Positions 14,847 to 23,494 are shown, counted from the stretch's first letter. The stretch: DNA of 25,748 nt from CAJCBL01 sp035298965 (GCA_035298965.1 DATGXO010000058.1:1-25748), one strand, 5' to 3'. Notes: generated from the sequence alone by a model not told the origin. Program-made: numbers and translations.

Positions 14847-16034
14847 TCAATCGGGCTCAAGTTGCAGGCGATGTGATGCGTACTTCAAATTGAAGACTGC
14901 CATGGCCAGCACCAAGGGGGCGAGGTTGCGTGCTTCCTGAAGCCAACTGAAGCACAGGGACGAAATGATCAGTGAAATTCCAACCACCACTGTCGTCGCG
15001 CGAAAAGCGGCGGACACTCGCTTCCATCCGAGGATCGTGCCCGGCAGCAAGAAGCCGATCGTGGCGAGATAGAATGGCGCCCAGAACTGCCACAGGCGCA
15101 GGTTGGTGATGAAATGCTCGGGCGAGACCTTGCTGATGCTCGCATAGGCGGTCGACCCGCATGTGACCCACAAGCGGATCGACACCAGAATTGCAACACC
15201 GACCGCCAAATGCACCAACGCCGACCGGATGGCGGCGCGACGATCGGAACCATAGAAGCAGCGGCAGACCGCCATCACGATAACCGACTCTTTCGCGAAG
15301 AGTCCAAGCACCAGCGAGGTGCCGAAACCAGCCTCGTGTCCGACTGCGAGGAAATAGAAACACGCGGCGAAGCTCAAATGCGAGAGTGGGTCGACGAATT
15401 GCCCGGCATACCGAAGAATGCCGATCGGATACAGCGCAGCGACCAGCAGCACGACTCCGGCTGCGGGCAAAGCCTTCATGTGCGATCGCGCCAAGCGGTA
15501 GGCGAACACAAAGAACAGCGCGTTGCACTGGAGTCGGTACGCGCTGCGCGCGATTTCAAAGCTGCCGCAAAGCCATTGGTACCAACCGACGATGCAATCG
15601 GGGAGGAAGCGGTAGCAGTGGGGGATATGGGCCGGATCGAGTGCCAGAATACGGCAGTGCATCGCGTACTGCCATTCGGTGTTGCTGCGGTAACCTGACG
15701 ACTGAAATAGGGCGTAGAGGCTCTGGTCGACCACCCAAAAGTGGACCACCTCGCAGACGAATGCGCCCCCAGAACAGAGCAGCAGGATCGTGTTTCGTTC
15801 CTGTGGCGGCAGTTCGGGGGCGGACAATGCGATCCGAGCGAGCAAGACAGGAGTCAGTAGCAGCAGGCATCCCCACCCGAAATGGATCGGAAATCCTCCG
15901 GGGCTGATCTGAAGAAACGAAACCGGCCATAGTAGCTGAACGAAGGCAAGCAGCAGCAGTATGAGGCCTCCGCCATACCAGTGCAGAGTGTGGCTTTTTC
16001 GCGTGGCGACGTAGCTCGAAGAGGGCGTTTTCAT
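14847..16034 (-). CDS. Multi-span membrane protein, candidate GT-C-like enzyme
   Basis: This is a 395-residue protein with roughly ten predicted membrane helices. I do not recognise a named family. Visible features are an outer-loop segment with YRFLPD (141-146), FVDPLSH (213-219), a cytosolic-side LFAKES (245-250) of the K-E type often seen in GT-C-like membrane glycosyltransferases, and QEARNLAPL (366-374) near the end. It is the last gene of a four-gene minus operon and starts in an ATGA overlap (16031-16034) with the Wzy/ligase-type gene. A function in transferring or polymerising lipid-linked glycan is inferred from context alone. The frame is open far upstream, but the overlapping ATG gives the natural start. 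Confidence 0.75.
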   Translation of the reverse strand: MKTPSSSYVATRKSHTLHWYGGGLILLLLAFVQLLWPVSFLQISPGGFPIHFGWGCLLLLTPVLLARIALSAPELPPQERNTILLLCSGGAFVCEVVHFWVVDQSLYALFQSSGYRSNTEWQYAMHCRILALDPAHIPHCYRFLPDCIVGWYQWLCGSFEIARSAYRLQCNALFFVFAYRLARSHMKALPAAGVVLLVAALYPIGILRYAGQFVDPLSHLSFAACFYFLAVGHEAGFGTSLVLGLFAKESVIVMAVCRCFYGSDRRAAIRSALVHLAVGVAILVSIRLWVTCGSTAYASISKVSPEHFITNLRLWQFWAPFYLATIGFLLPGTILGWKRVSAAFRATTVVVGISLIISSLCFSWLQEARNLAPLVLAMAVFNLKYASHRLQLEPD

Positions 16035-18514
16035 GGGCCTTGTTGAAATGGCGGATGCGAGCGTGGGTTGCCTCCTGCGGCTGTTGCGATCCCAAGGCGT
16101 TGTAGCATGGCTCCGGGACTCTGCCCGCTGGGGGGCAGAAGCTGGGCGGCCCAGAACTGCCCGAGCGGGTCGTCGAGGTATGGCGCGAGGTCGGCGTAGC
16201 CCGGCCCGTCGAGGTTGCGATGCATGAGCGGATAGTGCGCCCGTTCGATGGCATTGCGGACCAACGTGGCGTGGCGCGGGCTCGGGGCGCGGATGAATGC
16301 TGCGAGGTCCTTCGGATGCGTTGCGATCCGGTCGAGCGCATTGGCGAGGGCGGGTGAGCCGGGATCGAGCACGGGCGTCAGAATAGCGGGCGCTTCGTTC
16401 GGGCGGGCGAGCGCCTCCGCAAACGCCCGATAAGGTTGCGGGAGAAGCGAGGGCGCCGGAGTGGCTTGGGCGATGGTGGCGAAGAAGGTCCGTTGTTCTG
16501 GAGAAGCTCCGGCGAGGTCGTCCTGGGTGGGAATGATGCCTTCCCTCCACCACCGCACTACGGCGGCGCCATAGCGCAGCGTGGGAAGCCGCCAGGCGGG
16601 AACTTGGGGATCGTCGAGGGTGCGGGCGACGAGTTCCTGCCAGTGCGTGTAGGCCGCGTCTCCGTAACCAAGAAGTGGTTGTTGTTGCCAGTAGGGCGAT
16701 GCGACGAATGCCGGGGCGACGAGCAGTTCGAGCGCGAGGGCTTGTGTGGCGCCCGCGGGGTCTTCAGCGGCCAAACAGGCCAACGCGAGTCCGAGGTTGT
16801 TCGACGGCCGGTCGGGCAGGAGTCGGCGCGCGGCTTCGAAATGGGCGCGGGCGGGGACCGGATCGTCGGGCAGCCAGAGCCAGCCGAGTGCGGCGTGGAC
16901 GGGCTCCTGCGCCGGATCCAAGGCAAGGGAGTCCATCAGTACCTCCCGGGCGAGCTTTCGGAGAGCGGGGTCGTTCGTTGCGGTGGCGGCCCGGGCGATC
17001 TGGAAGCCGGCGGAGTCTCGGTAATGAGTGCACCAGGGTGCCAGCGTGGCGGCATCGAGCATGCGTTGCGCGAGCTGAAGGCGCTGCTCGGCCGGGGTGC
17101 GGGAAAGTGCGGCCCAGAACGCCTCGCGTGCACGCCAGTGGGGAATGAGGACGAGGAGGGCACCGACGGACGCGACGACAAGGCTGAGCGGAAGAATAGC
17201 GCCCCAACAGAAAGTACCGCCGGCCGTTCCAACTGGGCGGGATCGGAGTGGCGCGGCCAGCACGATGCCTCCGTGCAGGCCGAGCAGCGCGACGAGAGCG
17301 ATGACATCGAGTTGATAGTCGGTGAGGGCCAGCCCGCCATACGCGACCAGTGCGCATCCGCTGGCCAACGCGAACAGACGGGACGTGCTGGGGGCGGACT
17401 GTTGCCAACGGCGCAAGGCACAGACTCCGCTCCAGCCGAGCCAACCCGCACCGAACACGCCGAGCAGGCCGGTGGTGACCCACCAATGCAGCGGACCATT
17501 GTGCAACTGGTAGGAGGTTTCGACGCCTCCAACCAGTTGGGCGCGGACCTCGGGATACACGAAGGGCACCATGCCGGGCCCCTGGCCGAGCCAAGGACGT
17601 TGCTGGCCGAGCAGCCAGCCGGCCTGCGCCATGCCGAGGCGTTGCACATCGCCTTCATTCGGCGCCAGCGCCTGGCCCGGGTGCAGTGCAAGGTCCAACA
17701 GGCGGGGATTGCTGGCGAGCAATCCGCCGGCGAGCACGGCGGCTGCGGCTCCGATGAGCATCAGTTGACGGCGGGTGGGACGATGTTGCGCGAGCCAGAG
17801 CAAACCGGCGACAGCGCCGCCGAGCAGTGCGCCCAATACCGCGCCGCGACTCGAGGCCGTGAAGAAGACTGCGATCGAGATCAGGACTCCGGCGCCCCAG
17901 ACGATTCGCCACCAGCCACGCTCAATCCAAGCCAGCACGGCGAGCCAAGACAGCGTCAGCAGCGCCAGCCCTCCCGTGTAGTTCCAGTGACCCAATGGGT
18001 ACCAGTTGCGGTGGTTGGTGAGTTCGATCCGCCACGTGCCTGCGGCGGCGATCAAGCCGGCGAGTTCACGGCCGTAGAATATCGCCGAGATCCACAGCGG
18101 TAGGAGCATCGCCGCTCCCACGACGCGCGCGAAGCGCAGGAACCGCGCCGGGTCGTCGCTGCGCGGCCGCTGTGTCGTGGCGATCCAGAACATCCATGCG
18201 AGCCCGCCCCAGAGGGGCAACGCAGCCTCGAAACTGAAATGCGGTTGGCGGCTGGCCAACACGGCGACGCCGATCGCACCAGCCGTGGCGGCCCCAGCGA
18301 GGCCAGCTCCACCCGGTTTGGATGGATCTTTCCAACGGGCAAACGCCAACAACACGAACGGCGTGACCATGAGCGCCTGCGCGTAGAAGGCCCACGGCCA
18401 CGTGAACACGATCGTCGACGCTTTGGGAATCGAGGAAAGGAGGACAAGGCCGGCCAGAAGGAGCCACCCAAGCAGTGAAGGCAGTCTGGAAAAATGTGAA
18501 GGCACGGGTGTCAT
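16031..18514 (-). CDS. O-antigen ligase / Wzy-type polymerase with long C-terminal (TPR-like) region
   Basis: This is an 827-residue protein. About 440 residues of membrane helices are followed by a long soluble tail. Wzy_C/WaaL-type motifs are clear: GHWNYTGGLAL (175-185), TASSRGA (219-225), RPWLGQGPGMV (306-316) and the large-loop LHNGPLHWWVTTGLLG (337-352). H338 lies where these enzymes carry an essential outer-loop residue. The C-terminal part (about 470-827) is Ala/Leu/Arg-rich helical sequence, consistent with TPR-like repeats, as in many ligase-family proteins of environmental bacteria. Members polymerise repeat units or ligate glycan to lipid A or protein; which of these cannot be decided here. 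It starts in an ATGA overlap (18511-18514) with the upstream gene and ends in one with the downstream gene. Long antisense frames across it are shadows. Confidence 0.87.
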   Translation of the reverse strand: MTPVPSHFSRLPSLLGWLLLAGLVLLSSIPKASTIVFTWPWAFYAQALMVTPFVLLAFARWKDPSKPGGAGLAGAATAGAIGVAVLASRQPHFSFEAALPLWGGLAWMFWIATTQRPRSDDPARFLRFARVVGAAMLLPLWISAIFYGRELAGLIAAAGTWRIELTNHRNWYPLGHWNYTGGLALLTLSWLAVLAWIERGWWRIVWGAGVLISIAVFFTASSRGAVLGALLGGAVAGLLWLAQHRPTRRQLMLIGAAAAVLAGGLLASNPRLLDLALHPGQALAPNEGDVQRLGMAQAGWLLGQQRPWLGQGPGMVPFVYPEVRAQLVGGVETSYQLHNGPLHWWVTTGLLGVFGAGWLGWSGVCALRRWQQSAPSTSRLFALASGCALVAYGGLALTDYQLDVIALVALLGLHGGIVLAAPLRSRPVGTAGGTFCWGAILPLSLVVASVGALLVLIPHWRAREAFWAALSRTPAEQRLQLAQRMLDAATLAPWCTHYRDSAGFQIARAATATNDPALRKLAREVLMDSLALDPAQEPVHAALGWLWLPDDPVPARAHFEAARRLLPDRPSNNLGLALACLAAEDPAGATQALALELLVAPAFVASPYWQQQPLLGYGDAAYTHWQELVARTLDDPQVPAWRLPTLRYGAAVVRWWREGIIPTQDDLAGASPEQRTFFATIAQATPAPSLLPQPYRAFAEALARPNEAPAILTPVLDPGSPALANALDRIATHPKDLAAFIRAPSPRHATLVRNAIERAHYPLMHRNLDGPGYADLAPYLDDPLGQFWAAQLLPPSGQSPGAMLQRLGIATAAGGNPRSHPPFQQGP

Positions 18515-19998
18515 GGTTTTGGATGGAGCGTGCTCATCGGCTTGGGTACCCCGCAGCGGGCAAGCAGTGATCCGGCTAGCAGTGTTGCGGCGCCGAGAGA
18601 GAGCCAAGGTGCATACTCGATCAACCACGGCTTGGACGCGGTGGCGCCATGCAGCTCGACCGGCAAAATCGGGGCGAGGACGGGGTCCTCGAGGACAGCG
18701 ATGACCGAGCGCGGATTGGGATGAGGGCGCAGGAAAGGCGGTTCAGTCTCGAAGACGCGCGGATCACGGGTTCGATGGTATATGGTGATCATCGTCGCCG
18801 CGGTTTCGTTTTGCAGCTCCTTGAAAGGGAGGTTGAACGTGAGACTACCAGCCCCGAGAAATCCGAGCCCGCTCAGCATCAGTCCCACCCAAATCATGGC
18901 GGCAAGCGGTCCGCGTGGGTGACGCATGCCAAGGCTGAAAAGGGCGACCGAGTTGCCCAGGGCGCCGAGCATGAGGCCGTCTTGGTAACGGGAGATCGGT
19001 AGGTGGTCGACCAATCCCGCCCCCCGATCGAATGCGATGGCGGCGCCGTTGAGCGCACCAAGGAAAACCAAGGCGAGTGCACAGCGGTCGACCGACGTGC
19101 GCCGATCCGGCTCCCGGCAAGTGGTCCAGACCAGCCAGAGTCCGGGGGCCTGAAGGAGGAGGCATGCCACGGGGGACTGGATGAACGGGTAGGCCAGGCA
19201 GCGTGTGAAGACGGCGATGAACTGGGCGATTGTTTCCGCCCGCAAATAGGAATGGGCCGGGACTGTGGTGCCTGCGCAAAGACCCAACGCAACCAATCCC
19301 GACAAAGCAAAAAGAGCGGAGATTCTGCGCCTGTCACGAAGCTGTGATGGCGCGAGGTCGAGGAGGTGGACCAACGCCGCCGCGAGGGCGGCGAATACGC
19401 CAGATGCCTGGGCCCCGATCGCCAGTGCCGCGGCGAACCAGCCGAACCACCAACCGATCCGGAGCGGTTCGGATTTCAGCAAACAAACGATTGCAATCAC
19501 GCTCCATCCATTGGCGAGGTAGCACTGCGATTGGAAACCCCACAATGCGTTCTGCCAGCCGCTCGGAGTAGCGAAGGACGCTACGACAAGGAGGATCAGC
19601 GCATTTCCGAATTTTGGCGGTAGCGAAGAGACCAGACTGTGGACGACCACGGCAGCGGTGGCGGCGTTGAAGCCGGCATTGAGGACGAGTTGCCACCAAG
19701 TTTCCCATCGCCCAGTTGCAGTGAACAACATTAGGTCGATCAATCGTGTAAGGACGATGCGGTGCTCGTTGTGTGCCCGAAAGAGATCGGGCCACCGGAA
19801 ATCACCAATGAGCCAAGGTCGATAAAGCTGGAGGGCCTCGCTATCCCACTGGTCCCAGAATGGAATGGGCGATCCCCATTCACGTATGAGCCAAAGGCGT
19901 AGGAAGAAGACTGTGCCGAAGAGGGCCAGCCACATGATCCGAGAACGGCTTTGGTGAGAAGCGCGGGGACAGGCCGGATCAGCGAGGATCGAAGTCAT
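18511..19998 (-). CDS. Multi-span membrane protein, WDQW/NEHR family, copy 2 (candidate GT-C-like)
   Basis: This 495-residue membrane protein is paralogous to the gene at 1203-2972. Shared, in order, are W48-D49-Q50-W51 in the first outer loop, LYRPWL, N77-E78-H79-R80 with IVLTRL after it, and G147-W148-Q149-N150...W153-G154-F155-Q156-S157-Q158. Later comes a matching R-G-x-G...P-x-S-R...D segment. It lacks the long beta-rich tail of copy 1 and ends instead with a C-terminal membrane helix (about 463-483). It starts in an ATGA overlap (19995-19998) with the sugar transferase and ends in another with the Wzy/ligase-type gene, so it is translated as part of the same operon. A role as a lipid-linked-sugar glycosyltransferase or glycan modifier is inference from topology and context. 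Confidence 0.82.
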   Translation of the reverse strand: MTSILADPACPRASHQSRSRIMWLALFGTVFFLRLWLIREWGSPIPFWDQWDSEALQLYRPWLIGDFRWPDLFRAHNEHRIVLTRLIDLMLFTATGRWETWWQLVLNAGFNAATAAVVVHSLVSSLPPKFGNALILLVVASFATPSGWQNALWGFQSQCYLANGWSVIAIVCLLKSEPLRIGWWFGWFAAALAIGAQASGVFAALAAALVHLLDLAPSQLRDRRRISALFALSGLVALGLCAGTTVPAHSYLRAETIAQFIAVFTRCLAYPFIQSPVACLLLQAPGLWLVWTTCREPDRRTSVDRCALALVFLGALNGAAIAFDRGAGLVDHLPISRYQDGLMLGALGNSVALFSLGMRHPRGPLAAMIWVGLMLSGLGFLGAGSLTFNLPFKELQNETAATMITIYHRTRDPRVFETEPPFLRPHPNPRSVIAVLEDPVLAPILPVELHGATASKPWLIEYAPWLSLGAATLLAGSLLARCGVPKPMSTLHPKP

Positions 19999-21416
19999 TC
20001 CGCCGTGTTCCTCCAACGCACGAGAGTCAGCAGGAGAATCTGGATATCGAGCCAGAGGGACCAGTTCTCGATGTAGTAGATGTCGTGCTGGATACGGGCG
20101 CGGAGATCGCTGGCGCCGCGGAGGTTGTTCACCTGCGCCCAGCCGGTCATGCCGGGTTTCACGAGGTGCCTCGGCAGGTAGTGCGGGATCTCGCCGGAGA
20201 GACGGTCGACGTGGAACGGCCGCTCGGGGCGCGGACCGACGAGGCTCATCTCGCCGCGGAGCACATTCCAGAACTGCGGCAACTCGTCGAGGTTCCAGCG
20301 GCGCATGAGCCGGCCGATGCGCAGCACGCGCGGATCGCCGCTCGTCGTGCTCTGGTGGAGATTGTCGGCTGCTGCGGCATCGGTGCGCATGCTGCGGAGC
20401 TTCCACATCGTGAAGGAGCGATGGCCCGCGCCGATGCGTTGTTGACCGAAGAACACCGGACCGGGCGACTCGCGGCGGATCACCACCGCGAGCAAGGCCA
20501 TGACCGGCGCGGCGAGGGCGAGTCCGAGGCATGCGCCGGCGATATCGACGATGCGTTTCAACGCGCGACTGAAGAGCTTGGCGAGGGCGAGGTCCTCGAC
20601 ACCGAGGATGGGGACATTGCCGATCGTCTGCATCCGTAGACCGGAAACAAAGACCTGGAACACGGACGGGACGACCTTGAGCTCGACGTAGTTCTGCTCG
20701 CAGGCCTGGACGAGCGCCTTCATCCGCTCGGGCGGAAACTCCAGGTGGGCGGCGATGAGGATGTCGATCCGATGGACGCGCAGTATGGAGGCAAGTTCGT
20801 CGAGAGGGCCGAGCACGAGGGCGGGCAGATCCGCCCGCGGATCGGGCGTGTGGCGGTCTTCGCCGATGAGACCCACGATCTGGAACGGGTGGGCGGGGGC
20901 CCCGGAGATCTCGTGCACGAGCGTGGCGGCGTGGTCGTTCCAGCCGAGCACGGCGACGCGTTGTTGCACGCGCTCCAACCAGGTGCCGCGGCGGATGAAC
21001 GCGTAGAACGCCGCGCGCCAGAGGTACTCGAGCAGCACGACGCCGAAGAACGCGACGACGACGAACAGCCGCGAGATCGGCGGCTGGAACTTCAGGACGA
21101 GCGACACCCCGAGGTAGACGAGCAGCCAGAGCACGGTGCCCTTGATGATGATCGCGAGCGCCTGATAACGACGCAGGAGGAGGCGTTCGTCGTAGAGACC
21201 AAGCTGCGCGTAGGTGCCGATCAACAACGCCACGCCCACGAGAAGCAGCGGGAGATAGGCGCCGAAGGCCGCTGTTTCGACGGGGATGCCGAGCTGGCCG
21301 ACGCTGGTGTCGTAACGCAGCCACCAAGCGAGCGACAGGCCTGTGAGCGAGAACAGCAGATCGCCGACGAGCAGCGTCGCCGGGAGGATGATCTGTCGCA
21401 GGGTGTTGCGGTGCAT
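19995..21416 (-). CDS. Polyprenyl-phosphate sugar-1-phosphate transferase (WcaJ/WbaP family)
   Basis: This is a 473-residue initiating enzyme. Four or five N-terminal membrane helices (about 10-135) are followed by a Rossmann-like domain (about 153-250, VAVLGWNDHA at its start). The bacterial sugar transferase domain lies at 287-473. The catalytic Asp-Glu pair is D377-E378 in NLDELPQFWNVL, then GEMSLVGPRPE (388-398) and KPGMTGWAQVNNLRG (420-434). It transfers a sugar 1-phosphate from a UDP-sugar to undecaprenyl phosphate at the inner membrane and so starts each repeat unit. Glucose is a common substrate in this family, but the sugar here is unknown. The ATG at 21416 precedes the first membrane helix; the upstream open frame looks non-coding and crosses a repeat. 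It heads the four-gene minus operon, whose promoter must lie in the repeat-bearing gap 21417-21758. Confidence 0.92.
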   Translation of the reverse strand: MHRNTLRQIILPATLLVGDLLFSLTGLSLAWWLRYDTSVGQLGIPVETAAFGAYLPLLLVGVALLIGTYAQLGLYDERLLLRRYQALAIIIKGTVLWLLVYLGVSLVLKFQPPISRLFVVVAFFGVVLLEYLWRAAFYAFIRRGTWLERVQQRVAVLGWNDHAATLVHEISGAPAHPFQIVGLIGEDRHTPDPRADLPALVLGPLDELASILRVHRIDILIAAHLEFPPERMKALVQACEQNYVELKVVPSVFQVFVSGLRMQTIGNVPILGVEDLALAKLFSRALKRIVDIAGACLGLALAAPVMALLAVVIRRESPGPVFFGQQRIGAGHRSFTMWKLRSMRTDAAAADNLHQSTTSGDPRVLRIGRLMRRWNLDELPQFWNVLRGEMSLVGPRPERPFHVDRLSGEIPHYLPRHLVKPGMTGWAQVNNLRGASDLRARIQHDIYYIENWSLWLDIQILLLTLVRWRNTAE

Positions 21417-21488
21417 GGGACGCGCGTGGCGCGCGGGGAGGAGGTTGGCTGGAAACTGGGAGTTGGTGCGGAGGGCGAGCGTCGAATC

Positions 21489-21722
21489 GCTGCTCTTGCG
21501 AGCAGCTCCATGGGCATGAGTCTGTGGCGCCGTTCGCGAGAACGGCGATGGGAGACTTGGGCCGGAGAAAGCTGCTCTCGCGAGCAGCTCCACGGCCGCC
21601 AGTGTGTGGCGCCGTCCGCCAGAACGGCGAGAAAACAGTCGGGGCCGCCTCTCGCTCGGGAAATCCTGTTTTGTTTTTGGGAATTGGGCTGGCGCAAAAT
21701 ACTGCTCTCGCGAGCAGCTCCA
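21489..21722. repeat. 82-bp tandem repeat of paired palindromes plus a third partial copy
   Basis: The 22-base core RCTGCTCTYGCGAGCAGCTCCA occurs at 21489-21510, 21571-21592 and 21701-21722. Each carries the palindrome CTGCTC...GAGCAG. A second element around GGCGCCGTTCGCGAGAACGGC occurs at 21520-21548 and, slightly changed, at 21602-21630. The first two units are exactly 82 bases apart. It fills the 342-base gap between the divergent sugar-transferase and methyltransferase genes and looks like a REP/dispersed palindromic element. Confidence 0.85.
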
Positions 21723-21758
21723 CCGTGGAGTCGGTCGTGTGAGGCAAAAGGAAGACGT

Positions 21759-22429
21759 ATGGTGGCACCCCCTTGGGCGCATGTGGAACGGCTGGCGGGT
21801 TGCCCGACTGGTCCGATCGTCGAGTGCGGCTCGGGGATCGGAAACCTCAAGGTTGTCGTTCCGGAGGCGGTCGCGACAGATCTCTTTCCGAACCCGTGGA
21901 TCGACCGCACGGAGAATGTCTTCCGGTTGTCGATGGCGAACGATTCCACGGCGGCGCTCCTCCTGTTCGACGTGTTCCATCACTTGGAATATCCAGGCAC
22001 GGCGTTGCGCGAACTGGGGCGGGTGCTGCGCCCCGGTGGGCGTCTCATTCTGATGGAGCCGGCGGCGGGCTGGTTCGGCCGTGTGGCGCTGGGATTGTTC
22101 CACCACGAGCCGTTGGCGCTGCGTGCGCCGATCGTCTGGGAGGCGCCGCCCGGATGGGATCCGGCCTCGCCCCGTTACTACGCCGCGCAGGGCAATGCAT
22201 GGCGGGTGTTTCGCCGGAAGGAGAATCCGGCGGTACTCGAAGGGTGGGCACTACGGGAGATCGCCTACCTACCGGCGTTGCGGTGGCTGCTCTGCGGCGG
22301 CTTCCAGGGCCGCAGCTCTGCCCGCACGCAATCGCTCCGGCCGTCAAATGGCTCGAGCGGGCGCTGGCCCCGGTTCCCAGCGTCACAGCCGCGCGGATGC
22401 TGGTCGTGCTCGACAAGGCGGAGCGGTGA
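21759..22429 (+). CDS. SAM-dependent methyltransferase, apparently frameshifted
   Basis: The frame starting at ATG 21759 (AAGGAAG lies 4 bases upstream) encodes a class I methyltransferase: VECGSGIGNLK (21-31), LLLFDVFHHLEYPG (67-80) and ELGRVLRPGGRLILMEP (85-101). Near residue 184 (about 22300-22315) the sensible sequence leaves this frame and continues in the -1 frame as CPHAIAPAVKWLERALAP and LVVLDKAER, ending at the TGA 22427-22429. Without the shift the frame runs on to 22556 with an unnatural Arg/Ser/Pro-rich tail. A one-base deletion, or a sequencing error, explains this best; no slippery heptamer is seen. The acceptor is unknown. The gene is flanked on both sides by repeat DNA and diverges from the sugar-transferase operon. 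Confidence 0.72.
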
Positions 22430-22510
22430 GCGGGCCGGCTTGAGCGACGGACCGCGATTTGCCGCGCCGGGTGCGTATGGTGGGCCCAATGTGGCGACAC
22501 GGATGCAGAT

Positions 22511-22529
22511 GGCGGGCGTGAAGCCCGCC
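22511..22529. repeat. Short palindrome GGCGGGC-GTGAA-GCCCGCC
   Basis: A perfect 7-bp stem with a GTGAA loop. The same loop and a related stem occur twice inside the reading frame at the right end of the window (25575-25603 and 25653-25681), so this is a member of a mobile or dispersed palindrome family rather than a terminator; it has no T-tract. Confidence 0.75.
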
Positions 22530-22628
22530 CCACTATTTGGAGCGGTGCGGAGGTGAAGCTCTGAGCCTGAACAAAGCAGTTGGACACAGAGGCCGTGGCG
22601 CGGCAAAGCCGCAACCCAACGGATGCGG

Positions 22629-22698
22629 GCCACGAAAAGGCACAAAAATACACGAAGAGTTCGGACCGTTTTCGTGACTTCTCGCGCCTCTTTGTGGC
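22629..22698. repeat. Imperfect 28-bp inverted repeat (GCCACGAAAAGGCAC-type)
   Basis: The left arm 22629-22656 and the right arm 22671-22698 match in 21 of 28 positions as inverted copies, around a 14-base loop. The arm ending TTTGTGGC resembles the CTTTGTGCCTCTTTGTGGCGAT segment that ends both 113-base direct repeats downstream. Confidence 0.65.
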
Positions 22699-22842
22699 CA
22701 TCCGGCTCAGGGGTGATCGGTGGCCGAAAGGATCCGCTGTCTCCCCCGCGACAGTCATCGCACCCTGCCGCATCGGCGTCCATCACCTGGAAACGCCCGA
22801 AATTATGTCGGCGACGAAGCTCGTCGGGGGAAGGGGCTCTTT

Positions 22843-22986
22843 TGGAGTGCGGCGGCTCGACGCCGCTTTGGCCGCCGCGGCTCGACGCGGTGGTCTGCTG
22901 GCGAGTGCTGGGCGGGCTGAACTACGGGCGGAAGGCGGGCCGTCGAGCCGGCCCGTCAGAAGGCGGTGTCGAGCCACCGCACTCCA
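22843..22986. repeat. 24-bp inverted repeat (TGGAGTGCGGYGGCTCGAC-type)
   Basis: The left arm 22843-22866 and the right arm 22963-22986 are inverted copies with 22 of 24 matches. Each arm is itself partly palindromic around CTCGAC/GTCGAG. The 96 bases between them hold further hairpins (for example CCGCG...CGCGG at 22876-22891). The right arm recurs, slightly changed, at about 23235-23260. Confidence 0.75.
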
Positions 22987-23046
22987 TAGTGCCGGCACAA
23001 AGAGGCCCGGCCGTATTCGTGGGGCTTTGTGCCTCTTTGTGGCGAT
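22934..23046 (+). repeat. About 113-bp direct repeat, copy A
   Basis: It begins with the hairpin GCGGGCCGTCGAGCCGGCCCGT, continues through the right arm of the 24-bp inverted repeat, and ends CTTTGTGCCTCTTTGTGGCGAT. The first 55 and last 22 bases are almost identical to copy B at 23206-23319; the middle is diverged. Confidence 0.8.
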
Positions 23047-23205
23047 CTGACCCGGGTCTGTGATTCCTCTTCCGCCGCTCCGTGGCCTCCGTTTCCAGAA
23101 CTCCGGTCCTTGGGATTCGGAGCCAGGTCGGCGACGTGGACTACAGGCAATCGGGCGTCGACGAGCAACGCATCTACGACCTTCGCCGTCCAGCCTCGGG
23201 CAGAT

Positions 23206-23319
23206 GGCGGGCCGTCGAGCCGGCCCGTCGGAAGGCGGTTTTCGAGCCACCGCACTCCATAACGCAGGCACCAAGAGTCCGGGTAGTTTTCGTGGATCTT
23301 TGTGCCTCTTTGTGGCGAT
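23206..23319 (+). repeat. About 114-bp direct repeat, copy B
   Basis: Second copy of the composite element at 22934-23046, about 272 bases downstream. The conserved ends and looser middle suggest that the structure, not a protein, is maintained. Confidence 0.8.
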
Positions 23320-23494
23320 TCGGATCTGCAGCGCTCGGTGGCCGATAGAATCCCCGGTCTTCGAACGATTGAGCCACAGGGCGCGCAGAGATTCTGAAGA
23401 GGTCCGACCTCTGTGTCCTCGATGCCACCGCAGTGATACGGGGGGCGCGCCACGGATGGGAGACAGGTCAACGACCTGATCTACAGAACCTGCT

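Larger units (their letters stand above)
22430..23494. other. Gene-free repeat island
   Basis: Over 1 kb lies between the frameshifted methyltransferase and the DPM-like gene without a believable gene on either strand. The frames present are short and Arg/Ser/Pro-rich. Several palindromic and direct repeats, listed separately, cover much of 22511-23319. A diverged copy of the CACAAAG/GTGGC-type arms may lie at about 23364-23435. Nothing is recognisable in 23435-23494. Confidence 0.7.

Noticed and set aside
16436..18103. A 555-codon plus-strand frame antisense to the Wzy/ligase-type gene
   Set aside because: It is Gly/Arg/Gln-rich, has no recognisable motif, and mirrors the high third-position GC of the real gene.
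20745..21758. Plus-strand open frame upstream of, and in frame with, the frameshifted methyltransferase, suggesting a longer protein
   Set aside because: It lies antisense to the sugar transferase and crosses the tandem repeat. Homology and a ribosome site both start at 21759.
18511..21768. A 1085-codon minus-strand open frame suggesting a giant fusion protein
   Set aside because: The N-terminal 590 or so codons are an Arg/Pro-rich shadow of the sugar transferase. The real gene starts at 19998 in an ATGA overlap.
21489..23319. Regularly spaced repeats considered as a CRISPR array
   Set aside because: Copies are few, spacing is irregular (82, 130 and about 272 bases), the intervening DNA is itself repeated, and no cas genes are present.
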